A stretch of 64,000 bases of DNA from contig CANFSP010000001.1 of the NCBI GenBank assembly GCA_947449765.1, positions 186,001-250,000 of the forward strand. The letters are read 5' to 3'. Below the pieces are notes generated by a model. It was not told the origin of the DNA and did not search any database. It saw only the letters and a list, made by a program, of their open reading frames with translations. Shown here in pieces: positions 8,345 through 19,476 of the stretch. The first letter of the stretch is position 1; every line of letters begins with the position of its first letter. The stretch is from Actinomycetota bacterium. Its GTDB lineage: Bacteria > Actinomycetota > Actinomycetes > Actinomycetales > Microbacteriaceae. The position numbers and the translations under genes were made by a program.

Positions 8345-10321
8345 CTAGGAGCCCGCAACAATGTCGCCGCAGGCCGTGACCTTCCACAGGGATGCGCCAC
8401 CGATGCGCTTCACCAGTTCTACCGAGGGGTTTTTATCCATATTCTCGAAGCCGGGGTAAATGTGGCGTTGTCCATGTACCTCGGTGAGACCGAAATCGAG
8501 CACGTACCCCATCTTGAATTTCTGCACCATCGGACACAGTTCAGGGACCTTTGCCGCGTGCTGGAGGTGATAAATGATGACCGCATCGTCTGCGGTTTCG
8601 TAGAGCACGTGCATCAGCAGGGCCGGTCGGTTGGCAATCGCATAGACGAGCGAGGTTCCCGTCCAGGGAGTACCGCCCACCGTGATTCCTTCAGGCACGA
8701 ACTGGTCAACCTCGTTGAGCAACGCGAATTCATCCGGAGTGATGAGCGGGGAATCCGGCGTCATCGAGTAGTCGGTGTGACCGACGGCGGTCTGTCCGTT
8801 TACGTTGCCCGTCTGGACGTCGGCGGCGATGATCACCAGGAGTAGCGCGGAGACAAGCGGGGCGAGGATGCGCATCCCGCCGCGGTTTTTGGTGGCGCGA
8901 CGTATGAGTGCGCCGAGCCTGTCACTCATCCACACGGCGCCCGTCACCGCGATCGGAAGAGCGATGATGGCCAGCATGGCAGCGATGCGCTGAACATCGC
9001 CGTACCACATTCCGATGATGAGACTGCGTATGAACGACCACTTGACGGTGGCGCCCATGAGGAACATCAGGGCAAACAGCGCCCAGTTGATGAGGAGCCA
9101 GGTGTTGCGCCGAGCCCGAAGGCTGACGACGAGACCGACAATCACACAGACGCTCACCGCGATGGCTGGGCCGTAGCCGAACGGACCGTTCATGAATAGT
9201 TCAAGCAGGGCTTGGTAGATCGGCTCGCGACCTTCCCACATGTTGCCCGGACCGAGCTTCATGAAGAGCATTCCAACGAGGGCGAGGAGCACCACACCCG
9301 AACCGTAGAGCAGCCAATATGCGGATGCGCGTGCCTTCCGTGCCTTCAAGCGCCGATGGATGGCAATCATGGCAAGTAAGACGATGGGTCCGAACATGGT
9401 GACCAGTGTCATCAGCACTGAGGTGTGAGCCAGGGCAATTCCCGGAATCGCGAGGGCTAGAAGCAGGCTGCTGTACACCCGCGGTGCGACCGGTTCGCTC
9501 GCGTAACCGCTGGCGGTGACCATGAGGGCGACCGCAGGGCTGAGCACGGCAAGCGCGAGTGTGAAGGGAAACAGCACCCCGTAGTCGACCATCAGGTAGG
9601 GGAACGCGAGAAAGCCGGCGCTGAGGATGCCCGTGGCGATGAAGACGAACTTGCGCGATCCGTTGACCATTTGAGCGAGAATGAGCGCACCAACCGGCCA
9701 CACGACCGCGCACATGACGAGGGTCATCGCGTTGACCGCCAGTGGGATGCTCGCACCACTGAGCATGGCGGTGAGTGCGGTCAGGGCATGCCACACAGAA
9801 GGATAGAAACTAGCTCCACTCAGGTCGCCAAGTTTCAGGCCACCGAGTGTCAGCGATGACGCGTTTCCGGTCTCCATCACATAACGCACGGCGTTGAGGT
9901 GGAAGATGTCGTCGTAGGTTTGCGAGAAGTTTTGCGGGTCGCCGATCATCACCATGAGCCGGGCGGAAATGGCGATTGCCGCAATCGCGATGGCGCCGAT
10001 GAACCACAGGTTGAGGCGCCACGAGCGATTGATCTCGCCTTGCCGAACCCGCTCAGGCCAACGCCGACCGAGCCACCAGCGAATCAGCCCCACGAGAACC
10101 GCGAGTGCTGCGGTCACCACGGCATAGAGTGGGAGACCCCACGAGACATGCACGAACGGCCCGAGAGTGGACGCAATTGCAACCGAGGTCATCGAGAATG
10201 CAGGCGCGAGTGCGAGCCAGAGCCGCAGTTGGAGGCGGGCGGCCGCGCCAATGACGAGGCCGGGGACAAACAAAAGACCGAGCGCAATAAGGCTCGGCAC
10301 GAGGGCAACCATCCAACTCAC
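8345..10321 (-). CDS. Large polytopic membrane protein, DUF6541-like
   Basis: A 658-residue protein with many hydrophobic helices through roughly residue 480, followed by a soluble C-terminal part ending near VWKVTACGDIVAGS (last few residues). A charged periplasmic-type stretch (QNFSQTYDDIFHLNAVRY, about residues 133-150) after the fourth helix recalls the acidic loop of GT-C glycosyltransferases. I assign it to the actinobacterial DUF6541 group by overall look. It probably uses a polyprenyl-phosphate sugar from the neighbouring GT2 to modify a surface glycan or protein, but this is inference. It is the first gene of the four-gene minus-strand operon. GTG start at 10321 has no ribosome site and lies 7 bases after a TAGACT box. 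Confidence 0.6.
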   Translation of the reverse strand: MSWMVALVPSLIALGLLFVPGLVIGAAARLQLRLWLALAPAFSMTSVAIASTLGPFVHVSWGLPLYAVVTAALAVLVGLIRWWLGRRWPERVRQGEINRSWRLNLWFIGAIAIAAIAISARLMVMIGDPQNFSQTYDDIFHLNAVRYVMETGNASSLTLGGLKLGDLSGASFYPSVWHALTALTAMLSGASIPLAVNAMTLVMCAVVWPVGALILAQMVNGSRKFVFIATGILSAGFLAFPYLMVDYGVLFPFTLALAVLSPAVALMVTASGYASEPVAPRVYSSLLLALAIPGIALAHTSVLMTLVTMFGPIVLLAMIAIHRRLKARKARASAYWLLYGSGVVLLALVGMLFMKLGPGNMWEGREPIYQALLELFMNGPFGYGPAIAVSVCVIVGLVVSLRARRNTWLLINWALFALMFLMGATVKWSFIRSLIIGMWYGDVQRIAAMLAIIALPIAVTGAVWMSDRLGALIRRATKNRGGMRILAPLVSALLLVIIAADVQTGNVNGQTAVGHTDYSMTPDSPLITPDEFALLNEVDQFVPEGITVGGTPWTGTSLVYAIANRPALLMHVLYETADDAVIIYHLQHAAKVPELCPMVQKFKMGYVLDFGLTEVHGQRHIYPGFENMDKNPSVELVKRIGGASLWKVTACGDIVAGS

Positions 10322-10328
10322 GTGGGGC

Positions 10329-10334
10329 AGTCTA
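10329..10334 (-). promoter_or_regulatory. -10 box for leaderless DUF6541 operon
   Basis: On the minus strand TAGACT is followed after 7 bases by the GTG at 10321. It shares a 38-bp intergenic gap with the opposite-facing -10 at 10348-10353. Confidence 0.5.
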
Positions 10335-10347
10335 TCCGTTCGGCTTG

Positions 10348-10353
10348 TAGTCT
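10348..10353 (+). promoter_or_regulatory. -10 box for leaderless GT2 gene
   Basis: TAGTCT ends 6 bases before the GTG start at 10360; no Shine-Dalgarno is present. Confidence 0.45.
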
Positions 10354-10359
10354 TGATGA

Positions 10360-11337
10360 GTGCCGACCGAGTCTCGTAACCTGCGTGTTGTCGCGGTTGT
10401 TGTGGCTTTCAATCGCAAGGATTTACTCGTCGAGTCACTGTCGGCCTTGGCGCTCCAGACGAGGCCCTGTGACGCGATTGTCGTTGTGGACAATGCGTCG
10501 ACAGATGGTTCCGGTGCGGCTGCGCTCGCGGTTGCGCCGAAGATCGACCTGGTCACTCTCGATCGAAACACCGGGGGAGCGGGCGGCTTCGCTACGGGTA
10601 TCGCACGAGCTCTCGCTGCGCACAACGCAGACTGGGTCTGGCTTATGGACGATGACACCATCCCCACCCCGACCGCGCTCGACGAACTACTCCACATGGC
10701 TATTGCTGACGACGAATCGGGGCAAGCGAGCATCGTGGTTGCCGGCTCGCGTGTCGTCTGGCACGACGGAACCGATCACCCGATGAACACACCGCGCGAG
10801 AATCCTTTTGCGTCCCGACGAGAGGCTGCGCGCGCTCGCGAACTCGGCGGTCTCGCGGTGCGCAGTTCATCCTTCGTCTCGATGCTGATCCGCGCCTCGC
10901 GTATTCGCGAGGTCGGTTTACCGATTGCTGACTATTTCATTTGGAACGATGATTTCGAGTACTCGGTGCGGCTCATTCGCGGACACCGCGGCATCTTCGT
11001 TCCCGCGAGTGTTGTTGTCCACAAAACGAAAGTCCTGGGTTCCACCGACGCTGATCCCGGCGCGCGTTTCTTCTACGAGGTGCGTAACAAGGTGTGGCTG
11101 ATGCGCTTCTCGCGAGGGCTTTCGGTCTACGAGAAGCTCGTCTACAGCGCCTCCACGCTACGTCGATGGATGCGCACGGTTCGCAACTCGAAAGAGCCTG
11201 AGGTGCTCGTGCGTGAGCGCAAACGCGGCTGGCATGAGGGCTGGACAACGAGACCACGACGTAACGCCGACGTGCTTGCGGGGTTCGGCTCGGTGAGTGA
11301 TCAGGTTCGTGAGGTTGAAAGCCGTGGTCGTTCGTGA
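10360..11337 (+). CDS. GT2 glycosyltransferase with GGxGGF motif (GlfT1/rhamnosyltransferase-like)
   Basis: A 325-residue GT-A enzyme: VAFNRKDLL near residue 16, VDNASTDGS (43-51), TGGAGGF (71-77), and a metal site DDD at 97-99 in WLMDDDT. The acceptor-side motif WNDDFEYSVR and a C-terminal FFYEVRNKVWL segment follow. GG(A/S)GGF plus DDD is shared with the GlfT2-like protein of this window and is characteristic of galactofuranosyl- and rhamnosyltransferases. A GlfT1-like priming galactofuranosyltransferase is therefore plausible but not proven. GTG start at 10360; the stop overlaps the next GT2 start by 4 bases (GTGA), indicating coupled translation. Confidence 0.8.
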   Translation: MPTESRNLRVVAVVVAFNRKDLLVESLSALALQTRPCDAIVVVDNASTDGSGAAALAVAPKIDLVTLDRNTGGAGGFATGIARALAAHNADWVWLMDDDTIPTPTALDELLHMAIADDESGQASIVVAGSRVVWHDGTDHPMNTPRENPFASRREAARARELGGLAVRSSSFVSMLIRASRIREVGLPIADYFIWNDDFEYSVRLIRGHRGIFVPASVVVHKTKVLGSTDADPGARFFYEVRNKVWLMRFSRGLSVYEKLVYSASTLRRWMRTVRNSKEPEVLVRERKRGWHEGWTTRPRRNADVLAGFGSVSDQVREVESRGRS

Positions 11338-12191
11338 CTCAGCACGCTCCGTTTTCGGTGCTCATGTCGGTCTATGCCGGCGACAAGGCAGACTACTTTT
11401 TACGCGCGTTCCGTTCCACCGTGAACAAGCAAACGCTTGTACCTAGCGAAGTCGTGGTCGTCGAAGACGGGCCTGTCTCGTTAGACATGTGCGCGGTGAT
11501 TGAACGTGTCGCCAGTGAGTCGCCGGCGCCCGTGAAACGGCTCAAGCTCGAAAAAAATGTGGGGCTGGCTAATGCGCTCGCCATCGGCCTCGAGTCATGC
11601 TCCTACGACATCGTGGCCAGGATGGATGCGGATGACATCAGCGAGCCACAGCGCTTCGCCACTCAGCTCCCGGTGATTGAGTCGGGCTTCGACCTCGTCG
11701 GCACTGCTCTTGTGGAGTTCGTCGGGCACGAGGAGCACACAGCCATCACTCGAACGCCGCCGACTGATCCCCGCGACATCGCGCGTTCGTCGCGATTTGC
11801 GCAGCCGTTTTACCACCCGACCGTGATGTTTCGTAAGGCAGCGGTTGAAGCAGCCGGCGGATATGAAGACATCGGCCCGATGGAGGATTACTGGCTCTTC
11901 GCTCGCATGATTTACGGGGGAGCTCGTGTCACGAATATCGCCACGCCACTCCTGCGGTATCGGATCGACGATGGGGCCTATGCCCGTCGGGGCGGGGCTG
12001 ACAAGTTACGCACTGAACTTGGGCTCCAGTGGCGATTCGTTCGCCTCGGTTTCACGAACATTTTTCAGTTCGCACGCAACGTGCTGATTCGTGGCGGGTA
12101 CCGACTGGTTCCCGAGCCAATCCGCCGTCGCGCCTACCGCAGACTCATCGCCACCCGCTTTTCCGAACAGGACTCAGGTCCTTCTCTCTGA
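11334..12191 (+). CDS. GT2 family glycosyltransferase
   Basis: A 285-residue GT2 enzyme: VLMSVYAGD near residue 9, VVVEDGP (41-47), NVGLANALAIGL, and the metal motif MDADD at 97-101. Later it has FYHPTVMFRK and a GPMEDYWLFARM acceptor segment, as in beta-glycosyltransferases of the WaaE/KdtX and LPS/EPS type. It is translationally coupled to the preceding GT2 through a GTGA overlap, so both probably act on consecutive sugars of one repeat unit. The operon ends at the strong hairpin at 12255-12298. Sugar specificity is unknown. Confidence 0.8.
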   Translation: MTQHAPFSVLMSVYAGDKADYFLRAFRSTVNKQTLVPSEVVVVEDGPVSLDMCAVIERVASESPAPVKRLKLEKNVGLANALAIGLESCSYDIVARMDADDISEPQRFATQLPVIESGFDLVGTALVEFVGHEEHTAITRTPPTDPRDIARSSRFAQPFYHPTVMFRKAAVEAAGGYEDIGPMEDYWLFARMIYGGARVTNIATPLLRYRIDDGAYARRGGADKLRTELGLQWRFVRLGFTNIFQFARNVLIRGGYRLVPEPIRRRAYRRLIATRFSEQDSGPSL

Positions 12192-12254
12192 TGCGCTCGA
12201 GGGTGCATGCCGAGCCGGCAGCGAATCCGCGCTAACACTGAGTCCGCGTTAACG

Positions 12255-12298
12255 TCGTGTGGGGCTTAGCCGGTGTGACCCGGCTAAGCCCCACACGA
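12255..12298. terminator. Strong bidirectional hairpin terminator
   Basis: A perfect 19-bp inverted repeat with a 6-base loop (12274-12279) lies between the convergent stops at 12191 and 12310. The stem is GC-rich. There is no long T-run on either side, so termination may rely on stem strength alone. Confidence 0.75.
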
Positions 12299-12309
12299 AT
12301 GGGTGGTGA

Positions 12310-15132
12310 TTAGTTGAGGTTGAGGTATACCTTCGGGATGACCTCACTGGCCTGGTAGACCGCGTTTGTGTCCGGTCTGTTCAGTGCACGCGTAATCGAA
12401 ATCGTCACCGGGAGATACTGCTGGAGAGCCTTCTTTGCTGCCACAGCAGCCTTGAGCTTGGTCTTGACTGTAGCGTCGGAGCACAGTGTCGCACTCTTGG
12501 CATTTTGAATCGCCCAAATGCTCGACCCGGTGATTTTTGTCAGAATTCCAAAGTTCGCCACACAGGTCTGGGCAACGCCAGTCTTGTCGGTGAACTTGAG
12601 GGTTGCCGTCACCGCACCAATGTAGCGACTTCGTGACGTGACGATGAGGTCACCAGTTGTCGCATTCCAGTCATATCGCGTGGAGTTGAGGGACACGTAT
12701 TTGGCCGGATCGGTGTCCGAGTCAAGAGTGATTGGGTTGGCACTTGTGCCCAGCGTTGAATCTCCAACGCTCAGCGAGAACGTCTTGGTAGCCTGCTTCC
12801 ACTGGCTGTTATCAGCAGGGGTTGTTGCGATGATTGTGCAGTAGTTGTACCAGGTCATACCGGGTTTGGCGTAAACCGTGCCCACCTTTTTCGTGGGGCT
12901 GTCGACAGTCGGGGTCTCGCAGACATCAACGGATGCCGGGTCAATCGTCAGTGTGATTGGCCGACCAGACGTGGACGAAATCTCGGGGATGAATCCGAGC
13001 GTTCCGCCAGACATTGTGCCGTAGGACGAGACGTTGTACGTGTCGTTGACCGTTATCGCGTCCGGCTTGACCACGGTGTATGTCTTGGTTTGCGTGACCT
13101 TGTCGTAAGCAGCGGTCGCTGCGCCCGTTGCCGTGATCACGCAGTCTCCCGCGCCACCGTTGAAGTGAACGTAGTCACCGTAACTCAAGTTCACGATGCT
13201 ACACACGGAGGTATTGGCGACAACAGGAACGGATTTCGCCGACAACGTTGGCTTGACTTCCCACCAGCCTGAAATGTTGGTTGATTGGGTGGTCATGATG
13301 CCGAAATCGGAGTCGGTAACCAATCCGGTAAATGACCAATCTTGGAATTCCATGGTGACTGTTTGGGTCGCCTTGCTTGTACCGATGTACTTGTACGAGA
13401 GCATTCCGGTCGGGTACACCAAAGATCCGTCCTGGAGCTTGAGTTTGATGTCTCGGCTCACCGGGTGGGTCACGGACGGTTGACCCAAGTCAGCTGCCAC
13501 GTTGGCGTAGGCGGGAATAGTAACGATGATGCTATTCACGAGGGGCTTGACCACGAAGTTTGTCGCGCTCACCGGATCTGACCACGGACTGCTGAATACC
13601 ACGTCAACAATCTTCTGATTTCCGGTCGCGCCAAAGTTACGTCCGGTCAAGGTCACGACGTTGCCACCGGCATTCAGACCATACAGCACGTCATCTGAGC
13701 CGGTAACGATTGGCTGCGCGATGTCCGCGGCAAAGTTGGACTGGTCTGAGTCGGCAGACACCAACACTTCAGATGTGTCAATAAATGAGATTTTGGCGAC
13801 GTAGTCCGTCTTTGTTGACACGGTGAATTGGTCTGAGGAGGTGGTTGATGTGACGAGTGCAGTCGGCTTGACGAGGTTGACTTCGAACTTCTTGTAGTAG
13901 CCCGCGGTCGGCAGGGTCAGGTTCGTCACGTCGAACTGTGCCTTGGCTACCGACTGGTACGTACTGTCAATGGGCCACACGGTTACGGCAATGGCTCCGC
14001 CCAAAGTATTGGGAACGGTGCTCGGCACCTCAACGCTCATCTTTCGAGTCGACGCGTTTATCGAGATGCGCGGTGCGGTTGGCTTTGCCGCACAGGGAGC
14101 CGATACTTCATCCAGCGTCGTCGTGTTGTAGATCGACAGGTCAACGCCAGGGTAGTTATTGTCGGATCCCGACGTGTTGGTGACGAGAATCGCCGCGGTT
14201 CCGCGCACCCCCTTGCTGATGTCAGTAGCGTTCAGCTTGAGCGTGGTATTGATAGCAGCCCGCACGGTGGAGGGGCGATCAAACCACGAACCCGCAGCGG
14301 CATCCAGCGTGTAGTCGCTGTTGCCCCACGAGGCCGTTGCGACGAGGTTGTCATTGAGTTTGACCATTTTAGGATCGGTGCAAACCGTGACGTTGTACGT
14401 CACGCGCGAGAATGCCGGCGCAGCGGGGATGCTCGCACCCTTGATGAGTGCGGTGTAGGCGTAACGCTTGGTCGAGACGGCGGCCTTGAGGTCAGTTGGT
14501 GCATAGGGCGAAGTGGTGTTCACGCCAATCGCCGACGGCGCGGTCGCGTTGTCATAAATCGCTGGGTTCAGCTGGTACATGCCACTGGTGTAACCGGCGG
14601 GCGAAAGCTTGAGCGTGAACAAAAATTCGACCGCGGTGTTCAAACCGGCGGGAAGGGTAATTGTTCCGTTCTTTGCATCAGTGAACGAAGCGGTGACCCC
14701 AGGAACCGAGGATGAGAAGACCACCGAGGCTTGATTTTTGGTGAGCGTTGAGGGTGTTTGATTGTTGACGAGTGTCATGCCACCCGGCACGTACGTGGTC
14801 AACACGAATTTCATTGGAGTTGCCGTGTCGGCAAGGGCCTTTGCCTTGACCGCGTTGAGGGATAGACCCACAACCGCTTCATTCGTTTGATCGAATTGAA
14901 TGTCGGCCGGAAGGTTAGAGATCACCAATTGCGAGCTGTTGGTGTACGTCGGCTGGCTTTGTGCGTTGAGTCGAGTGACGTTGTAATCGACGGCAACCGA
15001 ACTGACTTTCGCGTCCCCACCGGAAACGTGACTGGGTAGAGCCATAGCTGTTTGGCTCGCGACGAGCACGCTCGCGATCAGTCCGATTGAGGCGGCAAGG
15101 GCGGAGAGAATTCTCCCGAGGGGCTTGTTCAC
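12310..15132 (-). CDS. Large secreted Ig-like/IPT surface protein
   Basis: A 940-residue exported protein of unknown function. I start it at the GTG at 15132, which has GGAGAA 7-12 bases upstream; an ATG at 15183 would add 17 residues and has no ribosome site. A Sec signal peptide follows: basic start, hydrophobic core ILSALAASIGLIASVLVA, cleavage near AMA-LPS. The rest is Thr/Ser/Asn-rich beta-type sequence with few charges. An IPT/TIG-like segment with VVTLTGRNFGATG lies mid-protein. Towards the C-terminus, at least two Ig-like domains carry paired cysteines (for example VCSIVNLSYGDY ... GDCVITATG). There is no LPXTG motif and no C-terminal membrane anchor, so it is either released or held non-covalently. 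The neighbouring glf suggests a cell-surface role. Confidence 0.75.
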   Translation of the reverse strand: MNKPLGRILSALAASIGLIASVLVASQTAMALPSHVSGGDAKVSSVAVDYNVTRLNAQSQPTYTNSSQLVISNLPADIQFDQTNEAVVGLSLNAVKAKALADTATPMKFVLTTYVPGGMTLVNNQTPSTLTKNQASVVFSSSVPGVTASFTDAKNGTITLPAGLNTAVEFLFTLKLSPAGYTSGMYQLNPAIYDNATAPSAIGVNTTSPYAPTDLKAAVSTKRYAYTALIKGASIPAAPAFSRVTYNVTVCTDPKMVKLNDNLVATASWGNSDYTLDAAAGSWFDRPSTVRAAINTTLKLNATDISKGVRGTAAILVTNTSGSDNNYPGVDLSIYNTTTLDEVSAPCAAKPTAPRISINASTRKMSVEVPSTVPNTLGGAIAVTVWPIDSTYQSVAKAQFDVTNLTLPTAGYYKKFEVNLVKPTALVTSTTSSDQFTVSTKTDYVAKISFIDTSEVLVSADSDQSNFAADIAQPIVTGSDDVLYGLNAGGNVVTLTGRNFGATGNQKIVDVVFSSPWSDPVSATNFVVKPLVNSIIVTIPAYANVAADLGQPSVTHPVSRDIKLKLQDGSLVYPTGMLSYKYIGTSKATQTVTMEFQDWSFTGLVTDSDFGIMTTQSTNISGWWEVKPTLSAKSVPVVANTSVCSIVNLSYGDYVHFNGGAGDCVITATGAATAAYDKVTQTKTYTVVKPDAITVNDTYNVSSYGTMSGGTLGFIPEISSTSGRPITLTIDPASVDVCETPTVDSPTKKVGTVYAKPGMTWYNYCTIIATTPADNSQWKQATKTFSLSVGDSTLGTSANPITLDSDTDPAKYVSLNSTRYDWNATTGDLIVTSRSRYIGAVTATLKFTDKTGVAQTCVANFGILTKITGSSIWAIQNAKSATLCSDATVKTKLKAAVAAKKALQQYLPVTISITRALNRPDTNAVYQASEVIPKVYLNLN

Positions 15133-15185
15133 AGTGGCTTCTCCGAATGGTGCGGGACAGGGGTGACTGAGATTCGAGTGCATTA

Positions 15186-15209
15186 GTTAAGTTAAACGCA
15201 TAACTTAAC
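15186..15209. promoter_or_regulatory. Inverted repeat and promoter region of the secreted-protein gene
   Basis: The divergent gap 15133-15397 contains an AT-rich stretch unlike its surroundings. Within it is a perfect 9-bp inverted repeat (arms 15186-15194 and 15201-15209, 6-base spacer). On the minus strand TAACTT at 15189-15194 could be the -10 of the secreted-protein gene, giving a leader of about 50 bases with a ribosome site. The repeat would then overlap the core promoter as an operator would. On the plus strand TAGGCT at 15329-15334 may serve glf. Confidence 0.4.
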
Positions 15210-15361
15210 GCAATAAAGAACAGTAAAGAGATACAGCCCATAAAAGTCAAGTCACGTCAACGAGCGATCTGGCCCGAGCCTGTAACCGGATACTGCGGGG
15301 CTCGAGACTCCACCGGGCGCGCTTACCGTAGGCTAGTTTCGACGCGTCTGACGACGACTGA

Positions 15362-18561
<3,200 letters not shown>

Positions 18562-18567
18562 GGTTTA

Positions 18568-18573
18568 AGACTA
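18568..18573 (-). promoter_or_regulatory. -10 box for leaderless glfT2
   Basis: Minus-strand TAGTCT ends 6 bases before the ATG at 18561, with no Shine-Dalgarno between. Confidence 0.45.
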
Positions 18574-18593
18574 TTGCGTTGAAGGGGGTCATT

Positions 18594-18599
18594 TAGACT
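18594..18599 (+). promoter_or_regulatory. -10 box for leaderless rmlA
   Basis: TAGACT ends 7 bases before the GTG at 18607. The 45-bp gap to glfT2 carries opposite-facing -10 boxes for both genes. Confidence 0.5.
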
Positions 18600-18606
18600 G
18601 AGACCC

Positions 18607-19476
18607 GTGCGCGGAATTGTTCTCGCCGGTGGCACCGGATCACGGCTCTGGCCGATCACGCTTGGCACGTCAAAGCAGCTCATGCCGGTCTACGACAAGC
18701 CCATGGTGTACTACCCGCTGTCGACACTCATGATGGCCGGAGTACGCGAAGTACTGCTCATCACGACGCCGGAGTATCGGGCATCCTTTGAGGCGCTGCT
18801 CGGCGATGGTTCGCAGCTCGGCATGGTCATTGAGTACGCGGTGCAACCCACCCCGGATGGGTTGGCTCAGGCCTTCATCATCGGCGAGGAATTCATTGGC
18901 GATGAGAACGTTGCGCTGGTGCTCGGTGACAACATCTTTCACGGCCGGGGTCTGGGTACTTCCCTTGCTCGGTTCAACGACATCGACGGTGCCCTCGTTT
19001 TCGCCTATCAAGTGGCCAACCCCCAGGACTACGGCGTGGTGGAGTTCGATGCCGAATTCCGTGCGCTCTCAATTGAAGAAAAGCCGGTCGCACCCAAGAG
19101 CACCTTTGCGGTCCCGGGGCTCTACTTTTACAGTCACGATGTCATCGAGATCGCGAAGTCGCTAAAACCCAGCGCTCGCGGGGAGTTAGAAATTTCCTCG
19201 GTGAACGAGCATTACTTGGGACAAGGTCGGCTGTCGGTGCAGGTGCTAGACCGTGGCACAGCATGGCTCGACACCGGGACATTCACCTCGCTCATGCAGG
19301 CTTCGGAATACGTCAAAGTCATCGAAGATCGCCAGGGCATGAAAATTGGCTGCCTCGAAGAAATCGCGTGGCGGAACGAATGGATTTCGGATGACGACCT
19401 CGCCGCGCTCGCCGTCCCCCTGCTCAAGAGCGGTTACGGGGAGTACCTGCAGCGTCTACTCGCGCTCGGTCGCTAA
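18607..19476 (+). CDS. rmlA: Glucose-1-phosphate thymidylyltransferase
   Basis: Makes dTDP-glucose from dTTP and glucose-1-phosphate, the first step of the dTDP-deoxysugar pathway. Nucleotide-binding signature [10 protein letters not shown] at residues 7-16, followed by [12 protein letters not shown]. The metal-site region [10 protein letters not shown] and EEKPVAPKS follow; 289 residues is the standard length. GTG start at 18607, immediately downstream of a -10 box. The next gene, an NDP-hexose 2,3-dehydratase, begins at the base after the stop codon, so the two are one unit. Confidence 0.95.
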   Translation: MRGIVLAGGTGSRLWPITLGTSKQLMPVYDKPMVYYPLSTLMMAGVREVLLITTPEYRASFEALLGDGSQLGMVIEYAVQPTPDGLAQAFIIGEEFIGDENVALVLGDNIFHGRGLGTSLARFNDIDGALVFAYQVANPQDYGVVEFDAEFRALSIEEKPVAPKSTFAVPGLYFYSHDVIEIAKSLKPSARGELEISSVNEHYLGQGRLSVQVLDRGTAWLDTGTFTSLMQASEYVKVIEDRQGMKIGCLEEIAWRNEWISDDDLAALAVPLLKSGYGEYLQRLLALGR

